Shown: positions 14,382 through 24,197 of the stretch, in pieces
Layout of the letters: each line of letters starts with the position of its first letter
Numbering within the stretch: position 1 is the stretch's first letter
Assembly (NCBI GenBank): GCA_016870975.1
Contig: VGAE01000002.1
Coordinates: 1 to 64,000 of the forward strand
Length of the DNA: 64,000 nucleotides
Reading direction: 5' to 3'
Source: Actinomycetota bacterium
GTDB lineage: Bacteria > Actinomycetota > Actinomycetes > Nanopelagicales > Nanopelagicaceae
Made by a program: the position numbers and the translations under genes
The notes under the pieces: model-generated
Told to the model about the DNA's origin: nothing
Databases searched by the model: none
What the model saw: the letters and a program-made list of their open reading frames with translations, nothing else

Positions 14382-17114
14382 GTGAGCCTTGAGCAATCGC
14401 ACTCAATCCAAGATCTCCATCTTTCCCAGCTGGTTGATACCAACCCGGAGGAGACCCAGGAATGGCTCGCCTCTCTAGACGCGCTTCTCAAAAACGCCGG
14501 CACGGTAAGAGCTAGATATTTGATGCTCTCACTCCTTCGCGAAGCACATGATAAAAATATTGGTCTACCAAATCTTCGTGTAACCGATTACATGAACACT
14601 ATTCCACCGGAAGAAGAACCAGCTTTTCCCGGTGATGAATTTCTCGAGCGCCGTATTCGCGCATATGTTCGCTGGAATGCCGCAATCATGGTCCATCGTG
14701 CGCAACGTCCGGGTGTGGGAGTTGGCGGACATATTTCGACTTTTGCATCCTCGGCTGCGCTATATGAAGTTGGCTTTAACCATTTTTTCAAAGGTAAAGA
14801 ACATCCTGGTGGCGGAGACCAAATATTTTTCCAAGGTCACGCTTCTCCTGGAATGTATGCGCGTGCTTATCTTGAGGGGAGATTTAATGAACACCAACTA
14901 GATGGATTTAGACAGGAACTCTCTCACCCTGGCGGTGGGCTCTCTTCATACCCACATCCAAGATTGATGCCGGAATTCTGGGAGTTTCCAACTGTCTCAA
15001 TGGGCCTTGGTCCAATCAATGCTATTTATCAAGCGCGCTTTAATCGATATCTACAGAATCGTGGAATTAAGGACACCTCTCAACAACACGTCTGGGCATT
15101 CCTTGGCGACGGCGAGATGGATGAGCCAGAGAGCGTCTCTGCATTAACTCTCGCGGCGCGAGAAAATTTAGATAATTTAACTTTTGTAATTAACTGCAAC
15201 CTACAACGCCTTGATGGTCCGGTACGCGGAAATGGAAAGATTATTCAAGAGCTAGAGGCTCTCTTCACCGGAGCCGGTTGGAATGTATTGAAAGTTATCT
15301 GGGGTCGCGAATGGGATCCGCTATTTGCCAAAGATAATGAAGGTGCACTAGTTGATTTGATGAATCGAACCCCGGATGGAGATTTCCAGACTTTCAAAGC
15401 CGAGAATGGAAAGTATGTTCGAGATAATTTCTTCGGCCGTGATCCTCGCACCGCAGCAATGGTTGCTAGTTGGAGCGATGATGATATTTGGAATTTGAAG
15501 CGCGGCGGCCATGATTACCAGAAGCTATATGCCGCTTATAAATCAGCTACTGAATTTAAAGGTCAGCCAACCGTGATTCTCGCAAAAACAATTAAGGGTT
15601 GGACATTGGGTTCACATTTTGAAGGACGTAACGCAACCCATCAGATGAAGAAGTTGAAGAAAGATGACTTGATTGCGTTACGCGATCGCCTTTATCTGGA
15701 GATTCCTGACGATAAATTAGATGAGAAATTACCGCCGTATTTCCATCCCGGCGTGGAGTCTCCTGAATTCAAGTACATGATGGAGCGCAGAAATTCGCTT
15801 GGCGGTTCAATTCCAAAGCGACGCAGCAAATCCCGCGCACTTCCACAACCAGATGATTCGCATTATGAGGTAGTAAAAAGAGGTTCTGGTCATCAGGAAG
15901 TCGCAACTACTATGGCATTTGTACGTTTACTTAAAGATCTTGCGAAAGACCAAGGTCTCGGAAATCGAATCGTTCCTATCATTCCGGATGAAGCGCGCAC
16001 TTTTGGTATGGATTCTCTCTTCCCAACAATGAAAATTTATTCACCTCATGGCCAGAAGTACACGGCGGTTGATCGAGAGTTGATGTTAAGTTACAAAGAA
16101 TCGACAACTGGAGTGATTCTTCATGAAGGTATAAACGAAGCTGGTTCAACTGCTTCATTTACTGCCGTTGGAACTTCATACTCAACCCACGATGAACCGA
16201 TGATTCCGGTTTATATCTTCTATTCCATGTTTGGCTTCCAACGTACCGGTGACGCTTTCTGGGCTGCTGCTGATCAGATGGCTCGCGGTTTTGTTTTAGG
16301 CGCAACCGCGGGGCGAACAACTCTAAATGGCGAAGGTTTACAGCATGAAGACGGCCATTCTCATTTACTTGCCTCTACCAATCCCGCAGTAGTTGCCTAC
16401 GATCCGGCATTTGCCTTCGAAATCGGCCATATCGTTAAAGATGGTCTTCGTAGAATGTATGGTGAAGATAGCGAGAATATTTTCTATTACTTAACGGTTT
16501 ACAACGAGCCATATCTTCAGCCAGAAGAGCCGGCAAACCTTGATGTTGATGGGTTATTGCGCGGAATTTATCTTTATTCACAATCAGCAAAACCAGGCAG
16601 AAAAAAGCGCCGTGCAAATATCTTGGCCTCTGGCGTCGCAGTAAATGCTGCGCTTAAAGCACAGAAATTGCTCGCTGATGATTGGGGTATACAAGCGAAT
16701 GTTTGGAGCGTAACTTCTTGGAACGAATTGCGCCGAAATGGACTTGAAGTAGATCGTCATAATCTTCTAAATCCTCAAGATAAGCGCCGCGCCTACTTAA
16801 CCGAGAAATTGGATGGATTTAGTGGGAGCGTTCTTGCGGTAAGCGATTTTATGAGAGCGGTTCAAGACCAGATTTCTCCTTGGGTGGAAGAGGGATTCGC
16901 ATCCCTTGGTACAGATGGCTTTGGTTTATCAGATACACGTGGCGCACTTCGTAGACATTTCAAAGTTGACGCAGAGTCAATTGTCGTTGGAGTTTTAGCG
17001 CAACTAGCTAAGGAAGGAAAGCTCTCCGAAAAGAAGGTTGAGAAGGCTATAAGTAAATATCGCTTAGCCGACGTAACTGCGGCAGATCCGGGTAACACTG
17101 AAGGCACTGGATGA
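14382..17114 (+). CDS. aceE: Pyruvate dehydrogenase E1 component, homodimeric
   Basis: A 910-residue thiamine-diphosphate enzyme that decarboxylates pyruvate and passes acetyl to the E2 lipoyl domain. The ThDP/Mg motif is [10 protein letters not shown] (near residue 245) with the N-residue about 25-30 further on ([11 protein letters not shown]). [20 protein letters not shown] and [15 protein letters not shown] are characteristic AceE segments. Length is normal. GTG 14382 is used, preceded by AGGGA. E2 and E3 genes are not in the window. Immediately downstream lies a decayed glgB tail. Confidence 0.96.
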   Translation: MSLEQSHSIQDLHLSQLVDTNPEETQEWLASLDALLKNAGTVRARYLMLSLLREAHDKNIGLPNLRVTDYMNTIPPEEEPAFPGDEFLERRIRAYVRWNAAIMVHRAQRPGVGVGGHISTFASSAALYEVGFNHFFKGKEHPGGGDQIFFQGHASPGMYARAYLEGRFNEHQLDGFRQELSHPGGGLSSYPHPRLMPEFWEFPTVSMGLGPINAIYQARFNRYLQNRGIKDTSQQHVWAFLGDGEMDEPESVSALTLAARENLDNLTFVINCNLQRLDGPVRGNGKIIQELEALFTGAGWNVLKVIWGREWDPLFAKDNEGALVDLMNRTPDGDFQTFKAENGKYVRDNFFGRDPRTAAMVASWSDDDIWNLKRGGHDYQKLYAAYKSATEFKGQPTVILAKTIKGWTLGSHFEGRNATHQMKKLKKDDLIALRDRLYLEIPDDKLDEKLPPYFHPGVESPEFKYMMERRNSLGGSIPKRRSKSRALPQPDDSHYEVVKRGSGHQEVATTMAFVRLLKDLAKDQGLGNRIVPIIPDEARTFGMDSLFPTMKIYSPHGQKYTAVDRELMLSYKESTTGVILHEGINEAGSTASFTAVGTSYSTHDEPMIPVYIFYSMFGFQRTGDAFWAAADQMARGFVLGATAGRTTLNGEGLQHEDGHSHLLASTNPAVVAYDPAFAFEIGHIVKDGLRRMYGEDSENIFYYLTVYNEPYLQPEEPANLDVDGLLRGIYLYSQSAKPGRKKRRANILASGVAVNAALKAQKLLADDWGIQANVWSVTSWNELRRNGLEVDRHNLLNPQDKRRAYLTEKLDGFSGSVLAVSDFMRAVQDQISPWVEEGFASLGTDGFGLSDTRGALRRHFKVDAESIVVGVLAQLAKEGKLSEKKVEKAISKYRLADVTAADPGNTEGTG

Positions 17115-17146
17115 TTGGTCGCTTTCCCATCCTCGATATCTCGCCA

Positions 17147-17631
17147 AGCGGTGAATTTGCGCAAAATGATGAATGACAAGAGGGCAAATCACTTGATTGG
17201 CATCTTGTGCAATATGCAGAGCACCATCAAATCCAAAGTTTGATTAAGGATTTGAATAAGATTTATCGAGTTAATCGAACACTTTGGGAGAAAGACACTT
17301 CTCCCTCGGGTTTTAAGTGGTAATTGACGATGATAGATCCGGGAACATCATCGCCTTTACTAGATTTAGCGATGCTGGCGAGACATTGATTTCAGTTATT
17401 AATTTTTCACCAGTTGCTCAAGAGCAGTTTTGCCTTTCACTTCCGAGTGGAAGAAATTGGCATGAAATACTCAATACCGATGCCACAAAATTCGGCGGTT
17501 CGGGAGTGGTCAACGATATTGTGGTTGCAGAAGCAAAACCGCTTCGTAATGAGTTGCACTCGGCACTTCTCAGGGTGCCCCCACTAGGAACGCTTTGGTT
17601 GGCTCGCAGCGACAACAAAAAAGGCAACTAA
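17147..17631 (+). pseudogene. glgB: 1,4-alpha-glucan branching enzyme, 3' remnant with nonsense and frameshift
   Basis: Homology to the last 160 or so residues of GlgB is plain: SGEFAQNDE, then SLDWHLVQYAEH, LIKDLNKIYRVNRTLWEKD, SGFKW, and in the next frame DDDRSGNIIAFTRFS, ISVINFSPV, WHEILNTD and VPPLGTLWLARSD. The W that should follow NDE is TGA (17174-17176). After GFKW the frame meets TAA at 17321-17323 and homology continues in the -1 frame from GTG 17317 to TAA 17631. The N-terminal 550 or so residues are absent; aceE ends at 17114. Its 3' end overlaps the stop region of the MFS gene by 48 bp. Confidence 0.85.
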
Positions 17632-18783
17632 AATCAACATTAGCGAAGGCATTAACATCGCGATTGGAAGAGAAGTTGCTCCTGCAATAACAGCAAATAT
17701 GGTTCGAGCAAAGAACGAGAGAATTTGATTAACCGCTCCTAATTCAGCAACTGTCACGCCGCCCGGCTTTCCAGATCTAGCTGATGCATACCCAAAGAAA
17801 AGCGGTCCGGCGAATGAGATTCCAAAGCCTGCTAGTAGCGTTCCAATACAGAAAATTGTGTAACCTAAATAGAGATTAACATCTTTAAGGTAGAGCCCAA
17901 GAAACAAGCCAACTAAAAAGATGGTTCCACCCGAAACTACAAATGGTTGCACAATCTCAGCATCGCTGCGACCTCCCCGCCACCGGTTATAACCAAATCG
18001 CCCGATAATCATCGCCGACATAAATAGGAAGTACGGAATCACGGCGATAGATTTCGATACCCCAAACTCTTGTCTCGCCAGAATCGTGGCCCAATCACCC
18101 ATCACAAATTCCAACATAAGAGCGCAGAGAAATCCGATACTGACTACCCAATCAATGGAAAATGATTTCATCATCTTGCCAAAGGTGACAATTTCATCTT
18201 CTTCGGTGACCTCATTTCCAGAGAGCAAGATAGGTCGCAAACGATAAATCGTGCGGATTTTTAGAAAAAGAACTATCGCAATCAGCGGGAGAATGTGCCA
18301 ATTCAATGAGACTCTCGATGAAATAAGTAACGCGATGAAGGCAGTTGTGACAGCTCCGGCTGACCAGAGACCATGAAGCATTGGAATTACATGCTCGCCA
18401 CTCTCAGATTGGCGATGTAACGCCTGGGCGTTGATTGCGATGTGATACGAGGCCCAAGCAAATCCTGAGATCACATTCACAATTAGAAATAGCCAGGGGC
18501 TCTTCGACTCCACCAAAATCGCAATTGTGAGATAAGTAAAAGAGGCGCTGGCTAAGAGCACCTTAAAGACTCCAAATTTGTGTACTGTGTATCCCATAGT
18601 TAAATGAGCTAAGAGCGCTCCTATAGATCCTGTGCCAAGTAAAATTCCAAAGAACGTAGTGGAGACATCTAGGTTCGCCTTTATATCTGGAAGGCGAGGG
18701 GCCAAACTCATTACCCCAATGCCAAAAAGATAAAAGAGCGCAGCAAGATCACGTTTCTCACCAGCTTCGATAGGTTTAACCAT
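17584..18783 (-). CDS. MFS transporter
   Basis: A 399-residue protein with about twelve hydrophobic segments and the MFS A-motif region after helix 2 (GYTVHKFGVFKVLLASA). It belongs to the FucP/YbjJ-like permeases of unknown substrate. ATG 18783 shares an ATGA overlap with the stop of the YbbN-like gene; a TTG one codon upstream is less likely. Last gene of a three-gene operon (DUF4032, YbbN-like, MFS). Confidence 0.85.
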   Translation of the reverse strand: MVKPIEAGEKRDLAALFYLFGIGVMSLAPRLPDIKANLDVSTTFFGILLGTGSIGALLAHLTMGYTVHKFGVFKVLLASASFTYLTIAILVESKSPWLFLIVNVISGFAWASYHIAINAQALHRQSESGEHVIPMLHGLWSAGAVTTAFIALLISSRVSLNWHILPLIAIVLFLKIRTIYRLRPILLSGNEVTEEDEIVTFGKMMKSFSIDWVVSIGFLCALMLEFVMGDWATILARQEFGVSKSIAVIPYFLFMSAMIIGRFGYNRWRGGRSDAEIVQPFVVSGGTIFLVGLFLGLYLKDVNLYLGYTIFCIGTLLAGFGISFAGPLFFGYASARSGKPGGVTVAELGAVNQILSFFARTIFAVIAGATSLPIAMLMPSLMLILVAFFVVAASQPKRS

Positions 18784-19655
18784 CAAAAGAGCGCGCTAGC
18801 CAGCACTTGCCGAGCCTTTATTAGATCTGGGTCGCTTTGATCTACGAGTTGAAAAAGTAAGAGCAGATGATCCTTGGCGCGGTTTCTATCTTCGCCCTTA
18901 AACCTGGATACAGCGCGCAATAAACGCTCAAAGCCTTCTTTCCGTCTACCCGATGCAAATTCGACATCGGCTGCCATTAGCTGATGTTGTAACAAACTTG
19001 GGTTTGCATCTCCATCACGCAAAGTTCGCTCAAAATCTAGAGATGAGATTCGTAGCGCCAACTCGCATTGAGCTAAACCTAATTTAGCCATCTGTTCATT
19101 GGGGCTTCGCTGTAGCCAATTCTTGAAGGCCATCGCCGCTCCGAAGTAATCGCCTTTCTCCATGGCGGAGAGCGCGGCAATCTCTTCTGGTTCCATCCTT
19201 GGTTCCGGAATTTCCGGAACATTTACCAGCAATCCACGCTCGCTTGCAATTTTGAAAACTTGAGCCAGCAGAATTCTTATTTGATCTTCGCGTGCTGGTA
19301 TTTCTGGAAGCGGGAGAACTTGTTCAGCAATAAATGCGAAGGCTGCAGGTAGTGATTGGATTCTCAAGGCCTGAACTAACTGCGGCTCCGTCTCAATATT
19401 TACGCCGCCAAATTTCCATGATTCGCCATCATCTTTACTCAATTTAGCGAGTAAATCTTTTAATTCAAGAGTTTGCGGCGCGCGATCGGTGTAGGCAACA
19501 AGAAGTACTGGTTTGGTCTTAGATATCTGCACAAAGTCTGTGAGAAAGTTTTCTGCGGTTGCTTCGTGAACTGTTGCTGCCGAAGTTGCTTTAGTTTTTC
19601 CTAGAGAGCTAAGATCAAAAGCCCTACCAAAGTTTGCAGGAATCGATGAACTCAT
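18783..19655 (-). CDS. Thioredoxin-fold / TPR protein (YbbN/CnoX-like)
   Basis: A 290-residue protein. Residues about 30-125 form a thioredoxin-like domain (PVLLVAYTDRAPQTLELKDLL, then FGGVNIETEPQLVQALRIQSLPAAFAF). Residues about 145-290 are helical repeats of the C-terminal YbbN type (EKGDYFGAAMAFKNWLQRSPNEQ). The CxxC is absent, as in many YbbN/CnoX co-chaperones, so it is more probably a holdase or scaffold than a reductase. Coupled on both sides by 4-bp overlaps to DUF4032 and MFS genes. Confidence 0.85.
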   Translation of the reverse strand: MSSSIPANFGRAFDLSSLGKTKATSAATVHEATAENFLTDFVQISKTKPVLLVAYTDRAPQTLELKDLLAKLSKDDGESWKFGGVNIETEPQLVQALRIQSLPAAFAFIAEQVLPLPEIPAREDQIRILLAQVFKIASERGLLVNVPEIPEPRMEPEEIAALSAMEKGDYFGAAMAFKNWLQRSPNEQMAKLGLAQCELALRISSLDFERTLRDGDANPSLLQHQLMAADVEFASGRRKEGFERLLRAVSRFKGEDRNRAKDHLLLLFQLVDQSDPDLIKARQVLASALF

Positions 19656-20893
19656 ATCTTGCCTCCCATCGCGCCTGAATCTAGTCGGTTTGGCAGAATC
19701 TCACGAATGTAATCCGCAGTTGCAAAATCAAGGCCAGGATCATGTCCGTTGCGTTCTCCGAGATACCAACGATGTTCAAGCACTTCGTGGAAGAACTGAG
19801 CGTCCTCGATGCGGCCGGCCAAGTTGGCGGGGACTGAATTAACCACTTTATAAAAAACCTCTTTTAGCCAACGTTGAGCAGCTTCACTGCGATCGGGCGT
19901 CTTTGCAATCTCGCGAGAGTGAAAGCGATCAAAGGAAGCCAAAATTCGTTTAGCCTGCAACTCTTCTACTTCCAGGCCCATCAATTCTTTCAAGCGAAGT
20001 GAGTGGTAATTAGGTGCTACCAATTTTGGAGTAAACTTCAAAGTTCCGTTATCACCTTGTACCTGCAGATCTACCTCCTCGACAGCAAAACCAAGATCTT
20101 GAAGAGAACGCATCGCGCGCTCCACTGCATGACGATCATTTGCTGGGAGTACTTGAGGCTCGCTCAGTGCGCTCCAAATTCTGCGATATCGCTTGATTAC
20201 AGACTCACTCGCGCGAATTGGTTCCATACCTGGAAACAAGACACCAGAGAGTCGAAGATCTTCCAATTCAGCAGCTACATTGAAACGCGCGATATCTAGA
20301 TCGTGTTCGCGCTGTCCATGACTTAATTTCTTTTGGAACTCTCCAGTTTCGGCATCGACTAAATGAGCAACAAAGGCCTCGGTATCCCTGCGAAACAGAG
20401 CATTTGAAAGAGAGCAATCGCCCCACCAAAATCCAAGTAAATGGAGTCTTACCAGTAAATATGCAAGAGCGTTTGCCATATTAAAAACTTCATGTGCGGT
20501 CACGCTTCCACTCAATAAAACGCGATAAGGCAATGAAAACGGCAGAAATCGAGTAGCTATTGCACATGGAAGTTCTTCTCCAGAGATACTTCTTCGGCCA
20601 TCCACAATCGCAACCTGGGCGACTGAGGGAGCACCTCTCTGTCCCAGTTCGCGAAGCGCTTCATATTCTCGCTTTGCAAATTCAGGCACCGTCTCTTTAA
20701 CGGCATAGATTTCGCTCTCGTGCATCTCGTCAGCGCGAACTAGTCGCACTATGTGTCGAGAAATTCCGCGCTGCGATGCCAGCGAAGGGTCCTCTGGCCA
20801 CTCCTCCAAAGGAAGATGCCAAGGGAGTCGTGCAAGCTTTGCAATTTCATCACCTAAACCCGTAATTCGTAATTGGGCGCTCGCGTTCGACAT
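19652..20893 (-). CDS. DUF4032 protein with kinase-like fold
   Basis: A 413-residue actinobacterial protein. The first 200 residues resemble an atypical protein/lipopolysaccharide kinase: YAVKETVPEFAKREYEAL looks like the K and E of the N-lobe, LHLLGFWWGDCSLSNALF is a catalytic loop with GDCSLSN in place of HGDLxxxN, and LVDAETGEF the metal-binding D. The C-terminal half is the DUF4032 domain. Substrate is unknown. ATG 20893 gives MSNASAQLRI; a TTG at 20935 would overlap the divergent permease gene. Confidence 0.8.
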   Translation of the reverse strand: MSNASAQLRITGLGDEIAKLARLPWHLPLEEWPEDPSLASQRGISRHIVRLVRADEMHESEIYAVKETVPEFAKREYEALRELGQRGAPSVAQVAIVDGRRSISGEELPCAIATRFLPFSLPYRVLLSGSVTAHEVFNMANALAYLLVRLHLLGFWWGDCSLSNALFRRDTEAFVAHLVDAETGEFQKKLSHGQREHDLDIARFNVAAELEDLRLSGVLFPGMEPIRASESVIKRYRRIWSALSEPQVLPANDRHAVERAMRSLQDLGFAVEEVDLQVQGDNGTLKFTPKLVAPNYHSLRLKELMGLEVEELQAKRILASFDRFHSREIAKTPDRSEAAQRWLKEVFYKVVNSVPANLAGRIEDAQFFHEVLEHRWYLGERNGHDPGLDFATADYIREILPNRLDSGAMGGKI

Positions 20894-20914
20894 AGGCGCA
20901 ATTCTTTCAGGCTC

Positions 20915-20920
20915 TAGACT
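20915..20920 (+). promoter_or_regulatory. -10 hexamer TAGACT, leaderless start of the AI-2E permease gene
   Basis: TAGACT, six bases (TATATC), then ATG 20927. It lies within the 33-bp space between this gene and the divergent DUF4032 gene. Confidence 0.55.
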
Positions 20921-20926
20921 TATATC

Positions 20927-22057
20927 ATGGCGCAAATTAAAAGAGTCTTCCGCAAATCAAGTGATAAATCTCCCCAAACCAAGAAATCTGATATTGATTT
21001 TGGTGAATCTGGGTCTTCGATAAATACTTCTCACCCCTTTTATTTTGGATTTTTGGCAGCAACTGGCGCCCTAGTTGCCATCGCAATTCTTCAGGCTCTC
21101 CAATCGGCGAGCCAAGTATTTATCCTCCTAATTTTTTCCCTTTTCTTAGCGATGGGTCTGAATCCAGCGGTCTCTTTTCTACAATCTAGAACTAGAAAAC
21201 GTGGTCTTTCGGTCAGCTTAGTTGTCGTGGGAGTTCTGCTAGTTGTTACTACCGCGGCTCTCGTTGTAATTCCCCCAGTTTTCAATCAAATTAATGATTT
21301 CGTTGCCGGCGCGCCGCAATTAATTGATTCGCTTCGCAATAACCAAACTATTTCGAAGCTAGATCAACATTATGGACTCATTAAATCACTTCAAGATAAA
21401 TTCCAAACTTGGTTTGCAGATGGCAAGATTCTTACCGGTGCGTTTGGCGGCGTATTAGGAGTAGGAAAAACTGTTCTCTCCGGTGCATTTGCAACATTAA
21501 CAGTCTTAGTTCTCACGCTGTATTTTCTTTATTCACTCCCCTCGGTTACCAAGGTCTTCTATCGTTTAACACCAAGGTCTCGTCGGGAGCGTGTTTCAAA
21601 AATCGGTGATGCAATCATCGCGCGAATCGGTTCCTTTGTTGGCAGCCAGATCCTGATTGCATTCTTTGCCTCAATCTTTGTCTTCGTTCTCGGTCTAGCA
21701 CTTTCCTTGCCATATGTCGCGGCGCTTGGCACCTTAATTCTCTTTGTTGCTCTTATTCCACTCGTAGGTCATTTCATCGGAAGCGCGATTGTTACCCTGG
21801 TTGCTCTTACTCAATCGCCAACAAAGGCCTTGCTTGCCCTAATTCTTTACACAGCTTATGTTCAAATTGAAAATTACATCATTACTCCGCGCATAATGCG
21901 CCGCACTCTTGCTATCCCCGGCCTCGTGACCATCGTGGCTGCGCTACTTGGTACCTCTTTGCTCGGATTAGTTGGCGGTGTTCTAGCGGTGCCAATTGCT
22001 GCGGCCGTTCTATTGTTAATGGATGAAGTGGTATTCAAGAAGACTGATAATTCGTAG
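20927..22057 (+). CDS. AI-2E family transporter (PerM/TqsA/YdiK-like)
   Basis: A 376-residue membrane protein with a charged 35-residue N-terminus and eight or so hydrophobic segments. SLFLAMGLNPAVSFLQSR, FLYSLP, GSQILIAFFASIFVF and YVQIENYIITPRIM are family hallmarks. Members export autoinducer-2-like molecules or act as Na+/H+ antiporters; the role here is open. The end of a decayed ABC ATPase gene lies antisense just after it. Confidence 0.9.
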   Translation: MAQIKRVFRKSSDKSPQTKKSDIDFGESGSSINTSHPFYFGFLAATGALVAIAILQALQSASQVFILLIFSLFLAMGLNPAVSFLQSRTRKRGLSVSLVVVGVLLVVTTAALVVIPPVFNQINDFVAGAPQLIDSLRNNQTISKLDQHYGLIKSLQDKFQTWFADGKILTGAFGGVLGVGKTVLSGAFATLTVLVLTLYFLYSLPSVTKVFYRLTPRSRRERVSKIGDAIIARIGSFVGSQILIAFFASIFVFVLGLALSLPYVAALGTLILFVALIPLVGHFIGSAIVTLVALTQSPTKALLALILYTAYVQIENYIITPRIMRRTLAIPGLVTIVAALLGTSLLGLVGGVLAVPIAAAVLLLMDEVVFKKTDNS

Positions 22058-22330
22058 AACCATTCTTCTGGAAAGTGGCAAGCAACTTCACTAGCGCCAA
22101 TCCGAGCTAATTTCGGTTCTAGAGTTCGACATTTCTCTTGGGCTTTCCAGCACCTTGTATTGAAAACACATCCTTTTGGTGGATTCGTACTTGAGGGAAT
22201 CTCACCCTGGAGCAAAATCTGCTTTCGAGTTCGCTCCTTCTCTGGATCGGGAATCGGAATAGCAGAGAGAAGGGCGCGTGTATTGGGAAACGGGTCGCCG
22301 GCAGGACTGGGCTCGGCCGAATCAACTCAG
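22058..22330 (-). pseudogene. Oligopeptide/dipeptide ABC ATPase (OppD/DppF-like), 3' remnant
   Basis: On the minus strand one frame reads GDPFPNTRALLSAIPIPDPE, then LLQGEIPSSTNPPKGCVFNT, RCWKAQEKCRTLEPKLA and VACHFPE. This is the C-terminal oligo_HPY region that follows the nucleotide-binding domain in OppD/OppF-type ATPases. Walker A, signature and Walker B parts are missing: a TGA precedes the homologous stretch near 22330, and the aldehyde dehydrogenase promoter lies beside it. The original stop is lost too, so the frame runs on antisense into the permease gene. A relic of a lost peptide importer. Confidence 0.8.
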
Positions 22331-22345
22331 ACACGGTTTAGAGCT

Positions 22346-22351
22346 TAGTCT
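22346..22351 (+). promoter_or_regulatory. -10 hexamer TAGTCT, leaderless start of the aldehyde dehydrogenase gene
   Basis: TAGTCT, six bases (TATCCA), then ATG 22358. No ribosome-binding site between. Confidence 0.55.
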
Positions 22352-22357
22352 TATCCA

Positions 22358-23845
22358 ATGGCAGTTAAGTCAACGACCTTCGAATCTTATAATCCCGCGA
22401 CTGGCGAGATTGTCGGCACATTTCCAATTCAGGGAAGAGCGGAGGTTGAAGAGGCGGTCTCCCTTGCGCAACGAGCTTTTGAAAATTGGTGCCAACTTGG
22501 TTTTCGTGGTCGTCATATAGTGCTGCGAGATTTTGCTTCAATATTGACGAAAGAGATAGATCTAGCTGCAAACTTAATCCATAACGAAACTGGAAAACCT
22601 TTCAGCGATGCCAAACTTGAAGTGGCTCTAGCTATTGAACATATCGGTTGGTCAAGTAAGAACGCTGCTAGAGTTCTTGGAAAGCAGAATCGACCATCTG
22701 GGCTACTTATGTTCAATATGGCCTCACAGGTCCAGCGGGTTCCTTATGGAGTTGTTGGAGTTATCGGTCCTTGGAACTATCCCATCTTTACTCCAATTGG
22801 TTCGATTGCTTATGCGCTCGCCGCAGGCAATACCGTGGTTTTTAAACCTAGTGAATACACACCAGCTATCGCAAAATTCATCGAAGAGCTCTGGAATCGA
22901 ATTGCGCCATTTAGTGGAATTTTCCAAGTAGTTAGCGGAACCGGAGATACTGGTGTTGCGCTAACGCAATCTCGAGTTGGAAAGATTTCTTTTACCGGCT
23001 CAACTAGAACTGCTAAAAAAGTTGCAGCTGCTTGCGCAGAGAATATGACTCCGGTAATTCTTGAGTGCGGTGGCAAAGACGCGGTTCTAATTGATCAAGA
23101 TGCCAATATTAAAAAAGCTGCAGAACTAACGCTCTGGCATGCCATGTCTAATGCAGGTCAATCTTGCATCGGAGCCGAACGGGTTTATGTACATCGAGCC
23201 GTATCAGCAAAATTCAAAGAGGAGATTGTCCGGCAAGCGAGAGAACTTAAACCTGGCTTTGCTGGCGATGCGAATTATGGACCAGCCACTATGCCCTCTC
23301 AACTTAAAGTGATACAGCGCCACCTTGATGACGCCGCTGAGCGCGGTGGAAAATTCTTAATCGGTGATACTAATTCCATAAAAGAAGGCTATGTAGACCC
23401 AGTAATCATTGAAGATGTCCCTGAGGATTCAAGCGCAGTCACAGAAGAAACTTTCGGACCGATTCTGATAATTAATACGGTAAATAACATGGATGAAGCA
23501 GTCGACCTGGCAAATGCCACAGGTTATGGACTCGGCGCTGCCGTCTGGTCAAAGAAGAATGGAAAAAGGATTGCGTCACTACTTAAGTGTGGCATGGTTT
23601 CCATTAATTCCGCATTCTCATTTGCTGCTGTTGGATCACTGCCGTTTGGAGGTGTACAAGATAGTGGTTATGGGCGAATTCATGGTGCGGAAGGACTCCT
23701 TGAATTTACTTATCCACGCACGGTAATTCGACCTAAGTTTAGGATTCCTTTCGAATTTACTTCGTTTCAGAGGAGCAAATTTGCAGATCAAATCTTGGTT
23801 AGATTAGTGCGAATACTTCATAAACGCCGAATCAGAAAAAAATAA
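22358..23845 (+). CDS. Aldehyde dehydrogenase (succinate-semialdehyde dehydrogenase-like)
   Basis: A 495-residue NAD(P)-dependent aldehyde dehydrogenase. Landmarks in order: GVIGPWNYPIFTPIG (cofactor-binding Asn), FKPSEYTP (Lys), ISFTGSTRTAKKVA (Rossmann turn), VILECGGKDAVLI (general-base Glu), NAGQSCIGAERVYV (catalytic Cys), EETFGPIL. The C-terminus ends in a basic tail. The start MAVKSTTFESYNPATGEI is the standard family start. The exact aldehyde is not decided by sequence. Confidence 0.92.
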   Translation: MAVKSTTFESYNPATGEIVGTFPIQGRAEVEEAVSLAQRAFENWCQLGFRGRHIVLRDFASILTKEIDLAANLIHNETGKPFSDAKLEVALAIEHIGWSSKNAARVLGKQNRPSGLLMFNMASQVQRVPYGVVGVIGPWNYPIFTPIGSIAYALAAGNTVVFKPSEYTPAIAKFIEELWNRIAPFSGIFQVVSGTGDTGVALTQSRVGKISFTGSTRTAKKVAAACAENMTPVILECGGKDAVLIDQDANIKKAAELTLWHAMSNAGQSCIGAERVYVHRAVSAKFKEEIVRQARELKPGFAGDANYGPATMPSQLKVIQRHLDDAAERGGKFLIGDTNSIKEGYVDPVIIEDVPEDSSAVTEETFGPILIINTVNNMDEAVDLANATGYGLGAAVWSKKNGKRIASLLKCGMVSINSAFSFAAVGSLPFGGVQDSGYGRIHGAEGLLEFTYPRTVIRPKFRIPFEFTSFQRSKFADQILVRLVRILHKRRIRKK

Positions 23846-23846
23846 T

Positions 23847-24179
23847 TTAATATCTGGGAGCGTTGCGCGTTCTTTCAATGTTTGGTTTTCGCTTATCTCT
23901 CTTATTCCAACAAGGTGTATGCCAGTGTCGACGTGACTCAACATCGCCCTCTATCCATGCCACAGTATGTGGCGTAGCAGTTCGAATTAATTGATCGCAT
24001 CCTGGACAGCGATACGGCTTAGTAGAACTCGAACCGGTAATACGCCGTACTCGGTAGATACCCTCTTCGTGCTCCTCGATTGTCTCGTGCGATGTAGCGA
24101 TATCCCGCTCGGGCCTTACTGAATTTTTACGACCTTTCGCAGGTTTTCTTCGTGGGCTCACAGGGAGATTTTCACCCAT
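23847..24179 (-). CDS. Conserved actinobacterial protein with cysteine/histidine motif, unknown function
   Basis: About 110 residues. After a basic N-terminus it reads YRVRRITGSSSTKPYRCPGC, then IRTATPHTVAW and RRHWHTPCW. The CPGC, PH and HxxCW set suggests a small zinc-binding fold. Homologues in Actinobacteria are often labelled ATP/GTP-binding protein without evidence. Start is uncertain: ATG 24179, a TTG at 24188 or a GTG at 24161 (giving VSPRRKPAKG, the usual family start) are all possible. Confidence 0.75.
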   Translation of the reverse strand: MGENLPVSPRRKPAKGRKNSVRPERDIATSHETIEEHEEGIYRVRRITGSSSTKPYRCPGCDQLIRTATPHTVAWIEGDVESRRHWHTPCWNKRDKRKPNIERTRNAPRY

Positions 24180-24197
24180 TTCAGGCAAGATGGATCC

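Noticed and set aside
21874-22215. 113-codon minus-strand frame as an intact gene
   Set aside because: Only its first 50 or so codons are homologous to Opp/Dpp ATPases; the rest is antisense to the permease. Reported as a pseudogene.
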